The notes under the pieces: model-generated
Seen by the model: only the letters and a program-made list of their open reading frames with translations
The model's database searches: none
What the model was told of the DNA's origin: nothing
Translations under genes and position numbers: made by a program
Source of the DNA: Rikenellaceae bacterium
GTDB lineage: Bacteria; Bacteroidota; Bacteroidia; Bacteroidales; UBA932
Assembly (NCBI GenBank): GCA_900769735.1
Contig: CAAGHY010000050.1
Span: 1 to 24,683, forward strand
Length of the DNA: 24,683 nt
Direction: 5' to 3'
Shown: piece by piece, positions 9,150 to 17,064 of the stretch
Numbering within the stretch: position 1 is the first letter of the stretch
Layout: each line of letters begins with the position of its first letter

Positions 9150-10058
9150 TTAGTTGTTTGTAACCAGTTTTATAAAGATGTCATTCATCCTTGGCATAAG
9201 CTCCTGGTATGAAACTATATCATTCCCCTTTATAAGCTCACCAAGAATCTGCGCACTTGTGGCACCGCTCTGCACATCCAGCACCGCACGTCTGTTCCCT
9301 TTGTACTCCTCGTCCGAGACTACAGATACAGGAGCTCCTGCAAGCTGCACAGGCTGTATTCCCCTGTAAACCACCTCAACGTGATTGTTGCCGTACTGGC
9401 GTCTGATTTCATCCACACCACCTGAAACAATCAGATTGGACTTGTTGATAAGGGCAATATTGTCACACAGCTCCTCCACACTCTCCATATTGTGGGTAGA
9501 GAGGATTATTGTGGTTCCGGCATCCTTCAATGCCAGAATCTCCTTTCTTATCAAATTCACATTAACAGGGTCAAAACCGGAAAACGGCTCATCCAGAATA
9601 AGCAGTTTCGGCTTGTGCATCACTGTTGTAATGAACTGTATCTTCTGGGCCATACCTTTGGAAAGCTCCTCAACTTTCTTGTCCCACCAACCCTGAATCT
9701 TGAATTTCACAAACCACTCTTTCAGCTGTGCGGTTGCCTGCTGCGTTGTCATCCCTTTCAGTCTTGCAAGATAGATTGCCTGCTCGCCAACTTTCATTTT
9801 CTTGTACAGGCCACGCTCCTCCGGCAAGTAGCCTATGTACTCCACATCAGATGGTTTTATGGTTTGTCCGTTGAAAAGAAGCTCTCCGCTGTCGGGAAGA
9901 GTAATCTGGTTTATTATTCGTATGAGGGTTGTCTTTCCGGCTCCGTTTGGACCAAGGAGCCCGAATATTTTTCCTTGAGGGATATCAAGGCTCACATTGT
10001 TCAAGGCAGTAAAGTTCCCGAACTTTTTTGTGATGTTTTTACAAGTTATGATTCCCAT
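9150..10058 (-). CDS. ABC transporter ATP-binding protein (NatA-like)
   Basis: This is the nucleotide-binding subunit for the permease encoded just downstream. The 302-residue protein has Walker A GPNGAGKTT (36-44), a Q-loop region near INQITLPDSG, a signature LSKGMAQK (132-139), Walker B LLILDEP and the switch histidine in STHNM (His189). The signature departs from LSGGQ, but LSKGM-type variants are usual in the NatA/YhaQ group, so the protein is probably active. The last roughly 80 residues are an accessory C-terminal domain, also common in this group. The gene lies 23 nt after the helix-hairpin-helix gene and 11 nt before the permease gene. Confidence 0.9.
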   Translation of the reverse strand: MGIITCKNITKKFGNFTALNNVSLDIPQGKIFGLLGPNGAGKTTLIRIINQITLPDSGELLFNGQTIKPSDVEYIGYLPEERGLYKKMKVGEQAIYLARLKGMTTQQATAQLKEWFVKFKIQGWWDKKVEELSKGMAQKIQFITTVMHKPKLLILDEPFSGFDPVNVNLIRKEILALKDAGTTIILSTHNMESVEELCDNIALINKSNLIVSGGVDEIRRQYGNNHVEVVYRGIQPVQLAGAPVSVVSDEEYKGNRRAVLDVQSGATSAQILGELIKGNDIVSYQELMPRMNDIFIKLVTNN

Positions 10059-10081
10059 TGTCTGTCCGTTTTACCAACTCC

Positions 10082-11209
10082 CTACAAATGTAACAAATAT
10101 TCCTCTAACTTGCGCGCATTCTCCGGCGTTAAAATCCTCTCTTTCACCAGTTCTTTAAGGAAGGCCTGTTCAGTTTCCACCTGTTTTGCCAGTGCCTTCC
10201 CCTCAGCTGCCACAAGTGGTTTTGGGGCTGCACCGTTCTGTCCTGCCGATGCAGCGCCTGTCTCCGGAATCCCTTTCACACGGAGATATGTGAGTATCCC
10301 CCTGGCAGCATAAGGACCAATATACGGGTGACGTTCAAGAGTTTTCCGGTCTGCCCCAAGAATTGAAAATCCCTTGATATCCTCCTCCCCTACAAAAATG
10401 TGTTTCTCAATTTTTGAGTATCTCTCCCAGGTAAACCCCTCTATCTCCAACAGCTGCCGTGGAGAGACAAAGGAGCCTCCCAGCTGTTCCCTGTATTTGA
10501 GAATCTTGCGGGCATAATACCCTCCAATCCCATACAGCTGCACCAGTGCCGCACTGTCCGCTGTATTGAGATTGCACATATACCTGTTCTGCGCCACCTT
10601 ATGCCCATACAAAGTATCCCTGCCCCTGTGCCCTGTGTCCCGACCACCATCTGTCACCACCTCTTCCATCCTTCCACCTCCATCCAACTTTGTGCTGGAA
10701 TCGGTTCTTTTCTGCACAAAGTCACTCTCCGCAGCTCTCTTTGTGCCAGGAACAGCGTTTTTCCGCCCACCAACCTCTGCCGGCAAGGCATATCTGTCGG
10801 GAAGAAGAATGTATAGGACCAGGGAATAGTACATTGTACTGTCCACAACATACAATTTTGCAAAATCCTCTCTCTTCCTGAATTTTCCCCCTTTTTCCCG
10901 ATAGTTTATGATACTCTGCGCCTGCCGGGAAGTGAATCCCAGCAACTGCAGACTGTCTTTGGAAATTGTATTGGGGTTGAAAGGGAATCTTTCAACAGTT
11001 CTGGAGCCTGCTCCCTCCGGATGTACCTTTTCCTCAACCTCCCCCGATGCAACCCTTACTTTATGAACCACAAACGTGGTAACCTGAAACACAAACAGCA
11101 GGGCAATGAGGACAATCACCCCCATTGCTCTGCTGTTGGATATTGAAATGCGGTTATCTTTTCCGCTATTCGTCCTGTGATTGCTCTCCTGCCTCATATC
11201 CCGCTCCAC
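10082..11209 (-). CDS. Membrane-anchored helix-hairpin-helix protein (ComEA-like domains)
   Basis: The 375-residue protein has a short charged N-terminus, one membrane segment (about 28-49), then helix-hairpin-helix units. The clearest are at about 78-125 (FNPNTISKDSLQLLGF...) and 212-270 (NLNTADSAALVQLYGIGG...), with a third, degenerate one at about 278-312. They are separated by low-complexity linkers rich in Gly, Arg, Asp and Ala. Such units bind DNA without sequence specificity; ComEA-type proteins use them to take up DNA across the envelope. A DNA-uptake role here is inference: no other competence gene is nearby. The first ATG overlaps the end of rsmI by 44 nt; later in-frame ATGs at 11197 and 11125 would shorten the protein, so the start is uncertain. 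The domain assignment is firm. Confidence 0.8.
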   Translation of the reverse strand: MERDMRQESNHRTNSGKDNRISISNSRAMGVIVLIALLFVFQVTTFVVHKVRVASGEVEEKVHPEGAGSRTVERFPFNPNTISKDSLQLLGFTSRQAQSIINYREKGGKFRKREDFAKLYVVDSTMYYSLVLYILLPDRYALPAEVGGRKNAVPGTKRAAESDFVQKRTDSSTKLDGGGRMEEVVTDGGRDTGHRGRDTLYGHKVAQNRYMCNLNTADSAALVQLYGIGGYYARKILKYREQLGGSFVSPRQLLEIEGFTWERYSKIEKHIFVGEEDIKGFSILGADRKTLERHPYIGPYAARGILTYLRVKGIPETGAASAGQNGAAPKPLVAAEGKALAKQVETEQAFLKELVKERILTPENARKLEEYLLHL

Positions 11210-11867
11210 TTACAATCATTACTATTTCACCTTTAGGTTCGTGGCTGCTGTACCACTGGTGCAGCTCCTGCACAGAACCTCTTCTGCACTCCTCGTGCAT
11301 CTTGCTTATCTCCCTGCAAACCGCAGCCTTGCGCTCAGGGCCAAAAAACTCCACCATCTGTCCAAGTGTCTTTACCAGACGGTACGGAGACTCATAAATG
11401 ATCATTGTACGCTCCTCCTGGGCCAACTGCTTGAACTTGGTCTGTCTTCCCTTTTTAACAGGTAGGAAACCCTCAAAACAGAAACGGTCACAAGGGAAAC
11501 CGGATGTTACCAGTGCCGGCACAAATGCCGTTGCACCTGGCAATGTCTCCACCTCAACCCCATTCTCAACACAAGTTCTCACCAACAGGAATCCAGGATC
11601 AGAAATGCCGGGAGTACCCGCATCACTTATCAGCGCAACATTGATTCCTCCAAGAATCTTCTCACACACTCCGGCAGCTGTCTTGTGCTCATTGAACTTG
11701 TGGTGGCTCTCCATATGTGTGGAAATCTCATACTTCTTCAAAAGCACTGAACTGGTTCTGGTATCCTCCGCCAGAATCAGGTCAACCTCCTTCAAAACCC
11801 TCAACGCCCTTAGGGTAATGTCCTCCATATTCCCGATAGGGGTTGGAACAAGATACAATTTAGCCAT
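11166..11867 (-). CDS. rsmI: 16S rRNA (cytidine1402-2'-O)-methyltransferase RsmI
   Basis: RsmI methylates the 2'-O of C1402 in the decoding centre of 16S rRNA, using S-adenosylmethionine. The 233-residue protein shows the tetrapyrrole-methylase-like fold with the family motifs LYLVPTPIGN (4-13), ILAEDTRTS (31-39), SDAGTPGISDPG (81-92), LPGATAFVPALVTSGFP and IYESPYRL. It stops soon after the catalytic fold and is shorter than the E. coli protein (about 286 residues), as I understand is usual in Bacteroidota. The gene begins 1 nt after the stop of the acidic-protein gene, and its 3' end overlaps the helix-hairpin-helix gene, so the three are translationally close and probably one transcript. 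Confidence 0.94.
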   Translation of the reverse strand: MAKLYLVPTPIGNMEDITLRALRVLKEVDLILAEDTRTSSVLLKKYEISTHMESHHKFNEHKTAAGVCEKILGGINVALISDAGTPGISDPGFLLVRTCVENGVEVETLPGATAFVPALVTSGFPCDRFCFEGFLPVKKGRQTKFKQLAQEERTMIIYESPYRLVKTLGQMVEFFGPERKAAVCREISKMHEECRRGSVQELHQWYSSHEPKGEIVMIVSGAGYEAGEQSQDE

Positions 11868-11868
11868 A

Positions 11869-12753
11869 TCAAATCTCCTGTCTCTGTTTATTGAATCTTC
11901 TTCTTACTGTCATATAGAATCTGTACACCTCATCACTCTCCTCATCCCAGAACGGATACCTTCCCCTGATGTACTCAACTGCCTCTGCAAGAGTTGTCAT
12001 CTCATTGAGAACATCCAATGTCTCACTGAAATCAATCTCATCACCATTGAAAAGTTCCTTAAGGAAAAGCAACCTATCATTGAGTCCGATGCCATCCCAG
12101 ATATCCTCTATATAAGAACCAGGAATATCAACCTCCCAATCATACCAGTCAGGTCTTGCCTTATCCACAACGAGCACCGGACCTTCATCCTCCACATCCC
12201 CCTCATTATACTCTTCAGCCCATCCATCCTCTTCATCCCCAACATTCTCTTCCACTACTGCCACATCATCTGACTCTTCAACTTCCACCTCCTCAATTAC
12301 AATATCTTCGTCTTCATCAAAGAATTCCAGTTCAATCTCCATTTCAGGCTCTGCAACCGGCTCATCATCCACTTCATCACCATCAACCTCCAGAACATCC
12401 TCTCCCCCCTCAATCTCTTCAACTTCCAGAACCTCATCCTGAATATCTCCATCTGCAAGCGGTTCATCAATATCCCCACCTGCAATCACCTCTTCTTCAA
12501 TATCATCATCTTCAAGCGCCACATCTGACTCCACTGCATCTTCACCTGCATCACCTTCCACAATCCCAGCAACTGCAGCAGCCACAGGGGCACCTGCCTG
12601 CTCAGCCTCCTGAAGTTTCTGCTCAAGCTCCTCCACCTTTTTCTCCAGAGCCTCTATCCTCTCAAGCATTGCCTCCTCCCTCTGCCCCAACAACTGGGCC
12701 ACAGCGGAAAACATCTGCTCCAACATATCGTTTCCTTTCATATTCTTCCTCAT
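11869..12753 (-). CDS. Conserved acidic coiled-coil protein of unknown function
   Basis: I cannot assign a function. The 294-residue product has three parts: an N-terminal coiled coil (about 10-52, heptad-like LERIEALEKKVEELEQKL); an extremely acidic, probably disordered stretch (about 65-195, dominated by Glu, Asp and Val); and a compact C-terminal domain (about 205-285) with IGLNDRLLFLKELFNGD and VEYIRGRYPFW. A domain like this last one, with an LNDR-F-F--ELFNGD core, occurs in uncharacterised Bacteroidota proteins, as far as I recall. There is no signal peptide or membrane segment, so it is probably cytoplasmic. It sits 21 nt after folE and 1 nt before rsmI. In-frame ATGs at 12741 and 12726 are alternative starts. 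An opposite-strand frame rich in Pro and His over the same region is an artefact of the acidic codons. Confidence 0.8.
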   Translation of the reverse strand: MRKNMKGNDMLEQMFSAVAQLLGQREEAMLERIEALEKKVEELEQKLQEAEQAGAPVAAAVAGIVEGDAGEDAVESDVALEDDDIEEEVIAGGDIDEPLADGDIQDEVLEVEEIEGGEDVLEVDGDEVDDEPVAEPEMEIELEFFDEDEDIVIEEVEVEESDDVAVVEENVGDEEDGWAEEYNEGDVEDEGPVLVVDKARPDWYDWEVDIPGSYIEDIWDGIGLNDRLLFLKELFNGDEIDFSETLDVLNEMTTLAEAVEYIRGRYPFWDEESDEVYRFYMTVRRRFNKQRQEI

Positions 12754-12774
12754 CAGTTAATGAAACACTGAAGA

Positions 12775-13374
12775 CTAGTGCAGGCTTACACCAATCAGTC
12801 TCATAAACTCCTCCCTTGTCCTGATATCCCTCAAGAACGCACCTGTAAAGGCAGAAGTTGTTGTAACTGAGTTCTGTTTCTGCACACCCCTTATCTGCAT
12901 ACACATATGGGCTGCCTCAACAACAACCGCCACGCCAAGTGGATTAAGGGTCTCCTGAATACAGTCCCTGATCTGCACAGTCAGTCTCTCCTGCACCTGC
13001 AGACGGCGTGCAAAAGCATCCACAATACGTGGTATCTTGCTCAAGCCTGTAATCACTCCATTAGGGATATAAGCCACGTGTGCCTTACCATAGAAAGGCA
13101 ACATATGGTGCTCGCACATTGAGTAGATCTCTATATCCTTAACCAGTACAATCTGCTGGTAATCTTCCTTGAACCTTGCCGAGTTGAGGATTGCCACAGG
13201 ATCCATATTGTATCCCTGTGTAAGGAACTGCATTGCCTTTGCAACTCGCTCAGGAGTTTTCAGAAGCCCCTCCCTCTGGGGATCCTCCCCCAAAAGCTCA
13301 AGAATTGCCTTATAATGTTCGGCCAATTTTGCCGTTGTACTCTCGTCAAACTGCTCTATCTTGGTATATGCCAT
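12775..13374 (-). CDS. folE: GTP cyclohydrolase I
   Basis: FolE is a zinc enzyme that converts GTP to 7,8-dihydroneopterin triphosphate, the entry step to tetrahydrofolate and to queuosine-type 7-deazapurines. The 199-residue product carries the zinc ligands Cys87 and His90 in MCEHHMLPF and Cys158 in HMCMQIRG. The catalytic region PNGVITGLSKIPRIVDAFARR and the C-terminal QKQNSVTTTSAFTG are also present. Length and motifs are those of a complete type I enzyme. It is the first gene of the long minus-strand run. A -7-like TACCTTTG at 13411 to 13404 lies just upstream, so folE probably opens the transcript. Confidence 0.97.
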   Translation of the reverse strand: MAYTKIEQFDESTTAKLAEHYKAILELLGEDPQREGLLKTPERVAKAMQFLTQGYNMDPVAILNSARFKEDYQQIVLVKDIEIYSMCEHHMLPFYGKAHVAYIPNGVITGLSKIPRIVDAFARRLQVQERLTVQIRDCIQETLNPLGVAVVVEAAHMCMQIRGVQKQNSVTTTSAFTGAFLRDIRTREEFMRLIGVSLH

Positions 13375-13403
13375 ATATTTCTGTGTTATTGACTATCGGG
13401 AAG

Positions 13404-13411
13404 CAAAGGTA
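13404..13411 (-). promoter_or_regulatory. Candidate -7 element for folE
   Basis: TACCTTTG on the minus strand fits TAnnTTTG and lies 29 nt before the folE start codon. No convincing TTG is found 18-20 nt further upstream, so only the -7 half is supported. Confidence 0.35.
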
Positions 13412-13424
13412 TCAAAAATTATAT

Positions 13425-13432
13425 TATTTTTG
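13425..13432 (+). promoter_or_regulatory. Candidate -7 element for the two-component operon
   Basis: TATTTTTG fits TAnnTTTG and lies 29 nt before the response-regulator ATG at 13462, in the 87-nt divergent gap with folE. The -33 region is poor. The gap also holds one CTATCGGGA word (13393-13401). Confidence 0.35.
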
Positions 13433-13461
13433 TAGAGGACTAATCTTACACATTTAAAAAT

Positions 13462-14193
13462 ATGACAGCCAGACCAGACAAATTCAGAATTCTTGTAGTG
13501 GATGATGAGGAGGATATCTGCGAAATCCTCCAGTACAATCTGCAGAATGCAGGATACATTGCCGATACCGCTTCAAGTGCTGAAGAGGCCCTTTTCAAGA
13601 TGAAGAACAACTATCATCTTCTTTTGCTTGACATTATGATGGACGGCATTAGCGGACTCAAGCTGGCCCAGCTGCTGAGGGAAGACTACAACAACAATGT
13701 CCCAATCATTTTCATTTCAGCCCTTGATACTGAAAGTGACATCATTTCAGGATTCAACAAGGGAGGAGATGACTACATTTCAAAACCTTTCTCCGTAAAG
13801 GAGGTGCTTGCAAGGATAAATGCAGTACTCAACAGAACCTACAATAATCTTCCCGACGAAAAACCTGCTTACACCCAGGAGAAAAAGGAGATTTCCAATC
13901 CAAATATCTTTACACACAAGGAACTGAAGATTGAGTTTGACAAAAAGCGTGTCTTCATTTCCGGTGAAGAGATTGTCCTTACCAAAAAGGAGAACGAGAT
14001 ACTTATACTCCTTGCCCAGAACCCGAACAAGCTCTACTCAAGGGAGGATATCCTGCAGCTTGTATGGAAAGAGGAGAGCTATGTGCTTGAGCGCACTGTA
14101 GATGTGCATATTGCAAGACTGAGAAAAAAACTTGGACATTGCGGGGAGTGGATTGCAAACAGATCAGGTTACGGATACTGTATGCACATATAA
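13462..14193 (+). CDS. OmpR-family response regulator (RprY-like)
   Basis: This DNA-binding transcription factor is switched by phosphorylation from the kinase encoded 24 nt downstream. The 243-residue protein has a receiver domain (about 8-120) with acidic pair Asp14/Asp15, phospho-acceptor Asp57 in LLLLDIMMDG, Ser86 at the Thr/Ser switch position, and Lys108 in SKPFS. A linker leads to a winged-helix effector domain (about 150-240) with LTKKENEILILLAQN, RTVDVHIARLRKKL and a terminal RSGYGY hairpin. All residues for phosphotransfer are present. The order regulator then kinase and the overall similarity suggest the Bacteroidota RprY/RprX type, but regulon and signal are not visible here. The start follows an A-rich leader without a Shine-Dalgarno sequence. 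Confidence 0.93.
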   Translation: MTARPDKFRILVVDDEEDICEILQYNLQNAGYIADTASSAEEALFKMKNNYHLLLLDIMMDGISGLKLAQLLREDYNNNVPIIFISALDTESDIISGFNKGGDDYISKPFSVKEVLARINAVLNRTYNNLPDEKPAYTQEKKEISNPNIFTHKELKIEFDKKRVFISGEEIVLTKKENEILILLAQNPNKLYSREDILQLVWKEESYVLERTVDVHIARLRKKLGHCGEWIANRSGYGYCMHI

Positions 14194-14217
14194 ACTGATT
14201 GCTTGGGAGGGTGAGGT

Positions 14218-15594
14218 ATGAAAATGAAACTCAAATATCAGCTGCTGCTGTATTATGCAATAATAATTGTCATAGTCATTTCCGGATTCCTTGTGTACAT
14301 TACCCAACAGAGCAAGGATTTCTCTTTGGGCAGCCTGCGTGACGACCTTATTGCCCAGAATGAGGAGATTTATGAGGAATACAAGGCCGGAACCCCTTTT
14401 GTGGAGATGAGAATCCCAAAGAACATCAGGTTTACAGTACTGGATTCCGCACGCCACATAATCTATTACAGCGACATTGGAGATACCATTGTGAACAGGT
14501 CCCTTTCCGGGCACGATGAGCTTATTGAGGCTGCCATCAGCGGTGAAGGTGCAGCATTGAGGTTCTCTGCACAATCAAACAGCGAGTACCTGTATTATGC
14601 CAAGAAGTATCCTGAATTCTACATCCGCACCTCAATACCGTACAAATACGAGAAGATAGAGATTGCCCACAGCAATTATGAGTACCAGTATGCGATTCTT
14701 GCACTGATCCTCTCTCTCTTCCTGTCCCTTTTCTACATTTCAAAGAAACTTACAACACCGCTTAAAGCATTCAATGATTTCTTTGTTGTGCTGAAATCAA
14801 ACAAGAGGGATTTTTCAAAAATCACATTCCCCAACAATGAGTACGGCGATGTGGGTCGCAAGATTGTGGATACTTACAACCAGCTTGAGCAGGCCAAAAA
14901 GTTCAAGCAGCAGCTCACCCACAATATTGCCCACGAGCTGAAAACTCCACTTACCGGAATCAGGGCTTACCTTGAGACAATACTGGATGATGAGCAGATG
15001 TCTGTGGAGACAATGCGCAAATTCAGCAGCAACGCCTATAAACAGACCTTGAGGCTCACCTCTCTGGTACAGGATGTTTCAACCCTCAACAAGCTTGAGG
15101 AGGAGTCTGAATACTACCAGATTGAGGAGGTGAACATCTCCCAGTGCCTGAGTGAGATTGAACAGGAGCTTGCACACAAGCTGCAGGCCAACAATACTGT
15201 CCTTCAACCGCTCATAAGCAGTGAGCTTGTAATTGCAAGTAACCACGACATCATATACTCCCTGTTCAAGAACCTGATAGACAACACTCTTGAGCACGGT
15301 GGCCCTGATACCACCATTACAATAATGGCAGGTATTTCACAGATATCTGGAGAACCAAGCTACAGGATCAATTTCACATACAAGGACAACGGCAAGGGTA
15401 TACCTGAGGCTGCCTTGGGAAGGCTTTTTGACCGTTTCTACAGAATTGATGAGGGACGCTCCAGAAAATCCGGCGGAAGCGGACTTGGTCTGTCAATTGT
15501 AAAGAGTTCTGTAACGTTCCATCAGGGAACCATTGTAGCGGAGAATGATCCGGAGGGCGGACTTATTTTCAAATTCAGCCTCCTTTCTTTCTAG
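14218..15594 (+). CDS. Sensor histidine kinase (RprX-like)
   Basis: This inner-membrane sensor kinase partners the regulator encoded just upstream. The 458-residue protein has membrane segment 1 (about 9-28), an extracytoplasmic sensing domain (about 29-155), membrane segment 2 (about 157-174), a HAMP-like linker, and a HisKA domain with phospho-acceptor His239 in NIAHELKTPL. The HATPase domain follows, with an N-box (Asn352, Asn356 in NLIDNTLEH), a G1 box DNGKGIP (390-396), an F-box FDRFYR and a G2 box SGLGLSIVK. Every catalytic box is intact. The ligand of the outer domain cannot be predicted. A GGGAGG lies a few bases before the ATG, an unusually good Shine-Dalgarno-like sequence for this phylum. 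Confidence 0.93.
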   Translation: MKMKLKYQLLLYYAIIIVIVISGFLVYITQQSKDFSLGSLRDDLIAQNEEIYEEYKAGTPFVEMRIPKNIRFTVLDSARHIIYYSDIGDTIVNRSLSGHDELIEAAISGEGAALRFSAQSNSEYLYYAKKYPEFYIRTSIPYKYEKIEIAHSNYEYQYAILALILSLFLSLFYISKKLTTPLKAFNDFFVVLKSNKRDFSKITFPNNEYGDVGRKIVDTYNQLEQAKKFKQQLTHNIAHELKTPLTGIRAYLETILDDEQMSVETMRKFSSNAYKQTLRLTSLVQDVSTLNKLEEESEYYQIEEVNISQCLSEIEQELAHKLQANNTVLQPLISSELVIASNHDIIYSLFKNLIDNTLEHGGPDTTITIMAGISQISGEPSYRINFTYKDNGKGIPEAALGRLFDRFYRIDEGRSRKSGGSGLGLSIVKSSVTFHQGTIVAENDPEGGLIFKFSLLSF

Positions 15595-15634
15595 GAAGGT
15601 ACGTTTATTGCTGTAACTTATTAAAACTTGAAAT

Positions 15635-16324
15635 ATGAATATTCTTATTGTTGCCGCTGAGCAGGAAGAGCTTGATTGCGCCATTGATGCATACAACAAC
15701 CTTAAAGGCCAACTTGACGGAAAGGTTTCCGTAACTTTCAGGCTTACGGGCATTGGGGCCACACAAGCCTGCCATACCGTTACAAGGGAGATATTCCTGG
15801 CATTGATGGAGCAGAAACCGTATGATTTTGTTCTGGACATTGGTATAGCAGGAAGCTATGATATGGAGATGTTTCCAATGGGTTCTGCAGCAATAGTAAG
15901 TGAGGAGCATTTTGGAGACCTTGGATTTGAAACGGACAACGGGTTCAAGGATCTTTTCCAGTATGGCATACTTCAGAGAAACGGAATGCCTTATACAGAC
16001 GGTGCATTGAAACGTGTGGCTTTGCCGTTCCCTCAGGTGGAGAGGCAGCTTGCAAAATACAAGGAGGGGATTGGCATTACGGTACAGACTGTAACCGGTG
16101 ACCCTGAGAAAGTGGACTCCCTCATAAAAAGATATCATCCGCACATTGAGAGTATGGAGGGGGCTGCTGTATATTTTGCCTGCATTATGGAGAAGGTTCC
16201 GTTTGTGGAATTGAGGACTGTTTCAAATGCCGTTGGAGAGAGGGATATGAAAAAATGGGATATCCCTGCCGCTTTGGCTACTTTAGGCAAATGCTGCTCA
16301 GAGATTCTTGAGGCGACGGTTTAA
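15635..16324 (+). CDS. mqnB: Futalosine hydrolase
   Basis: MqnB cleaves futalosine to dehypoxanthinyl futalosine and hypoxanthine in the futalosine route to menaquinone. The 229-residue product has the nucleosidase-phosphorylase fold: MNILIVAAEQEEL at the N-terminus, FRLTGIGATQA, DIGIAGSYD, and the catalytic/ribose-binding ESMEGAA (172-178). The C-terminal LRTVSNAVGERDMKKWDIP is characteristic of MqnB as opposed to MTA/SAH nucleosidase. No other mqn gene is in the window, so the pathway is dispersed. It follows the histidine kinase by 40 nt and precedes the ABC ATPase by 12 nt. An MTA/SAH-type nucleosidase is the alternative, but the C-terminal motif argues against it. Confidence 0.9.
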   Translation: MNILIVAAEQEELDCAIDAYNNLKGQLDGKVSVTFRLTGIGATQACHTVTREIFLALMEQKPYDFVLDIGIAGSYDMEMFPMGSAAIVSEEHFGDLGFETDNGFKDLFQYGILQRNGMPYTDGALKRVALPFPQVERQLAKYKEGIGITVQTVTGDPEKVDSLIKRYHPHIESMEGAAVYFACIMEKVPFVELRTVSNAVGERDMKKWDIPAALATLGKCCSEILEATV

Positions 16325-16336
16325 TTGAAAAAAGAT

Positions 16337-17053
16337 ATGGAAAACGGTAGAAAGGAGATTATCAGTATTGAGGGGCTTGAAAAGTTCTATCAGTTGGGTA
16401 CGCAACAGGTTAAGGCCCTTAACGGAGCAAGCCTGAAAATATGCAGGAATGAGTATGTGGCAATTATGGGCCCTTCCGGATCGGGAAAATCCACTCTTAT
16501 GAACATCCTGGGGTGTCTTGATACCCCAACAGGTGGGAAATATGTACTGAACGGCACGGATGTAAGCCAGATGGAGGATGGGGAACTGGCAGAGGTGAGA
16601 AACAAGGAGATTGGATTTGTGTTCCAGTCATTCAACCTCCTCCCACGTTATACCTCTCTGGAGAATGTTGCCCTTCCGCTCATTTACTCCGGCATCCCAA
16701 GACAGGAGAGGGAACAGAGGGCCAGGGAGGCTCTGGTTTCAGTTGGGTTGGAGGAGAGGATGGAACATAAACCCGCAGAACTGTCGGGAGGACAAAGACA
16801 AAGGGTGGCTGTGGCAAGGGCATTGATAAACAATCCTTCCATAATTCTTGCCGATGAGCCTACAGGAAACCTGGACACCAAAACTTCCATAGAGATTATG
16901 AAACTCTTTGAGGAGATTTACAAAAAGGGGAATACGGTAATTCTTGTCACACACGAGGAGGACATTGCCCTGCACGCACGAAGAATAATAAGATTGAGGG
17001 ATGGGGTTATTGAGAGCGATACAGTTAACCAGCACCCGGCAATGGAAATATAA
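16337..17053 (+). CDS. ABC transporter ATP-binding protein (LolD/MacB type)
   Basis: This is a cytoplasmic ATPase of the LolD/MacB/FtsE group, whose partners are FtsX-like permeases for lipoprotein release or efflux. The 238-residue protein has Walker A GPSGSGKST (45-53), Q-loop FVFQSFNLLPR, signature LSGGQRQR (149-156), Walker B IILADEP and the switch histidine in VTHEE (His206). The insert NKEIGFVFQSFNLLPRYTSLEN is typical of the group. I start it at ATG 16337; a TTG at 16325 in the same frame directly abuts the mqnB stop and would add four residues. No permease gene is adjacent, so the partner is encoded elsewhere and LolD versus MacB-like cannot be decided. Confidence 0.88.
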   Translation: MENGRKEIISIEGLEKFYQLGTQQVKALNGASLKICRNEYVAIMGPSGSGKSTLMNILGCLDTPTGGKYVLNGTDVSQMEDGELAEVRNKEIGFVFQSFNLLPRYTSLENVALPLIYSGIPRQEREQRAREALVSVGLEERMEHKPAELSGGQRQRVAVARALINNPSIILADEPTGNLDTKTSIEIMKLFEEIYKKGNTVILVTHEEDIALHARRIIRLRDGVIESDTVNQHPAMEI

Positions 17054-17064
17054 TTTTTTAAAAT

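Noticed and set aside
9660..9665. Degenerate LSKGM signature in the NatA-like ATPase as a sign of inactivation
   Set aside because: This variant is usual in the NatA/YhaQ group and all other catalytic motifs are intact.
9492..10313. Plus-strand frame of 273 codons
   Set aside because: Antisense to the ABC ATPase gene and the end of the helix-hairpin-helix gene; no recognisable motif.
11398..12273. Plus-strand frame of 291 codons
   Set aside because: It lies antisense across rsmI and the acidic-protein gene, both well supported, and its translation shows no domain.
12156..12806. Plus-strand frame of 216 codons rich in Pro, His, Leu and Gln
   Set aside because: It is the reverse complement of the Glu/Asp/Val-rich acidic gene; the low-complexity composition follows from those codons and there is no family resemblance.
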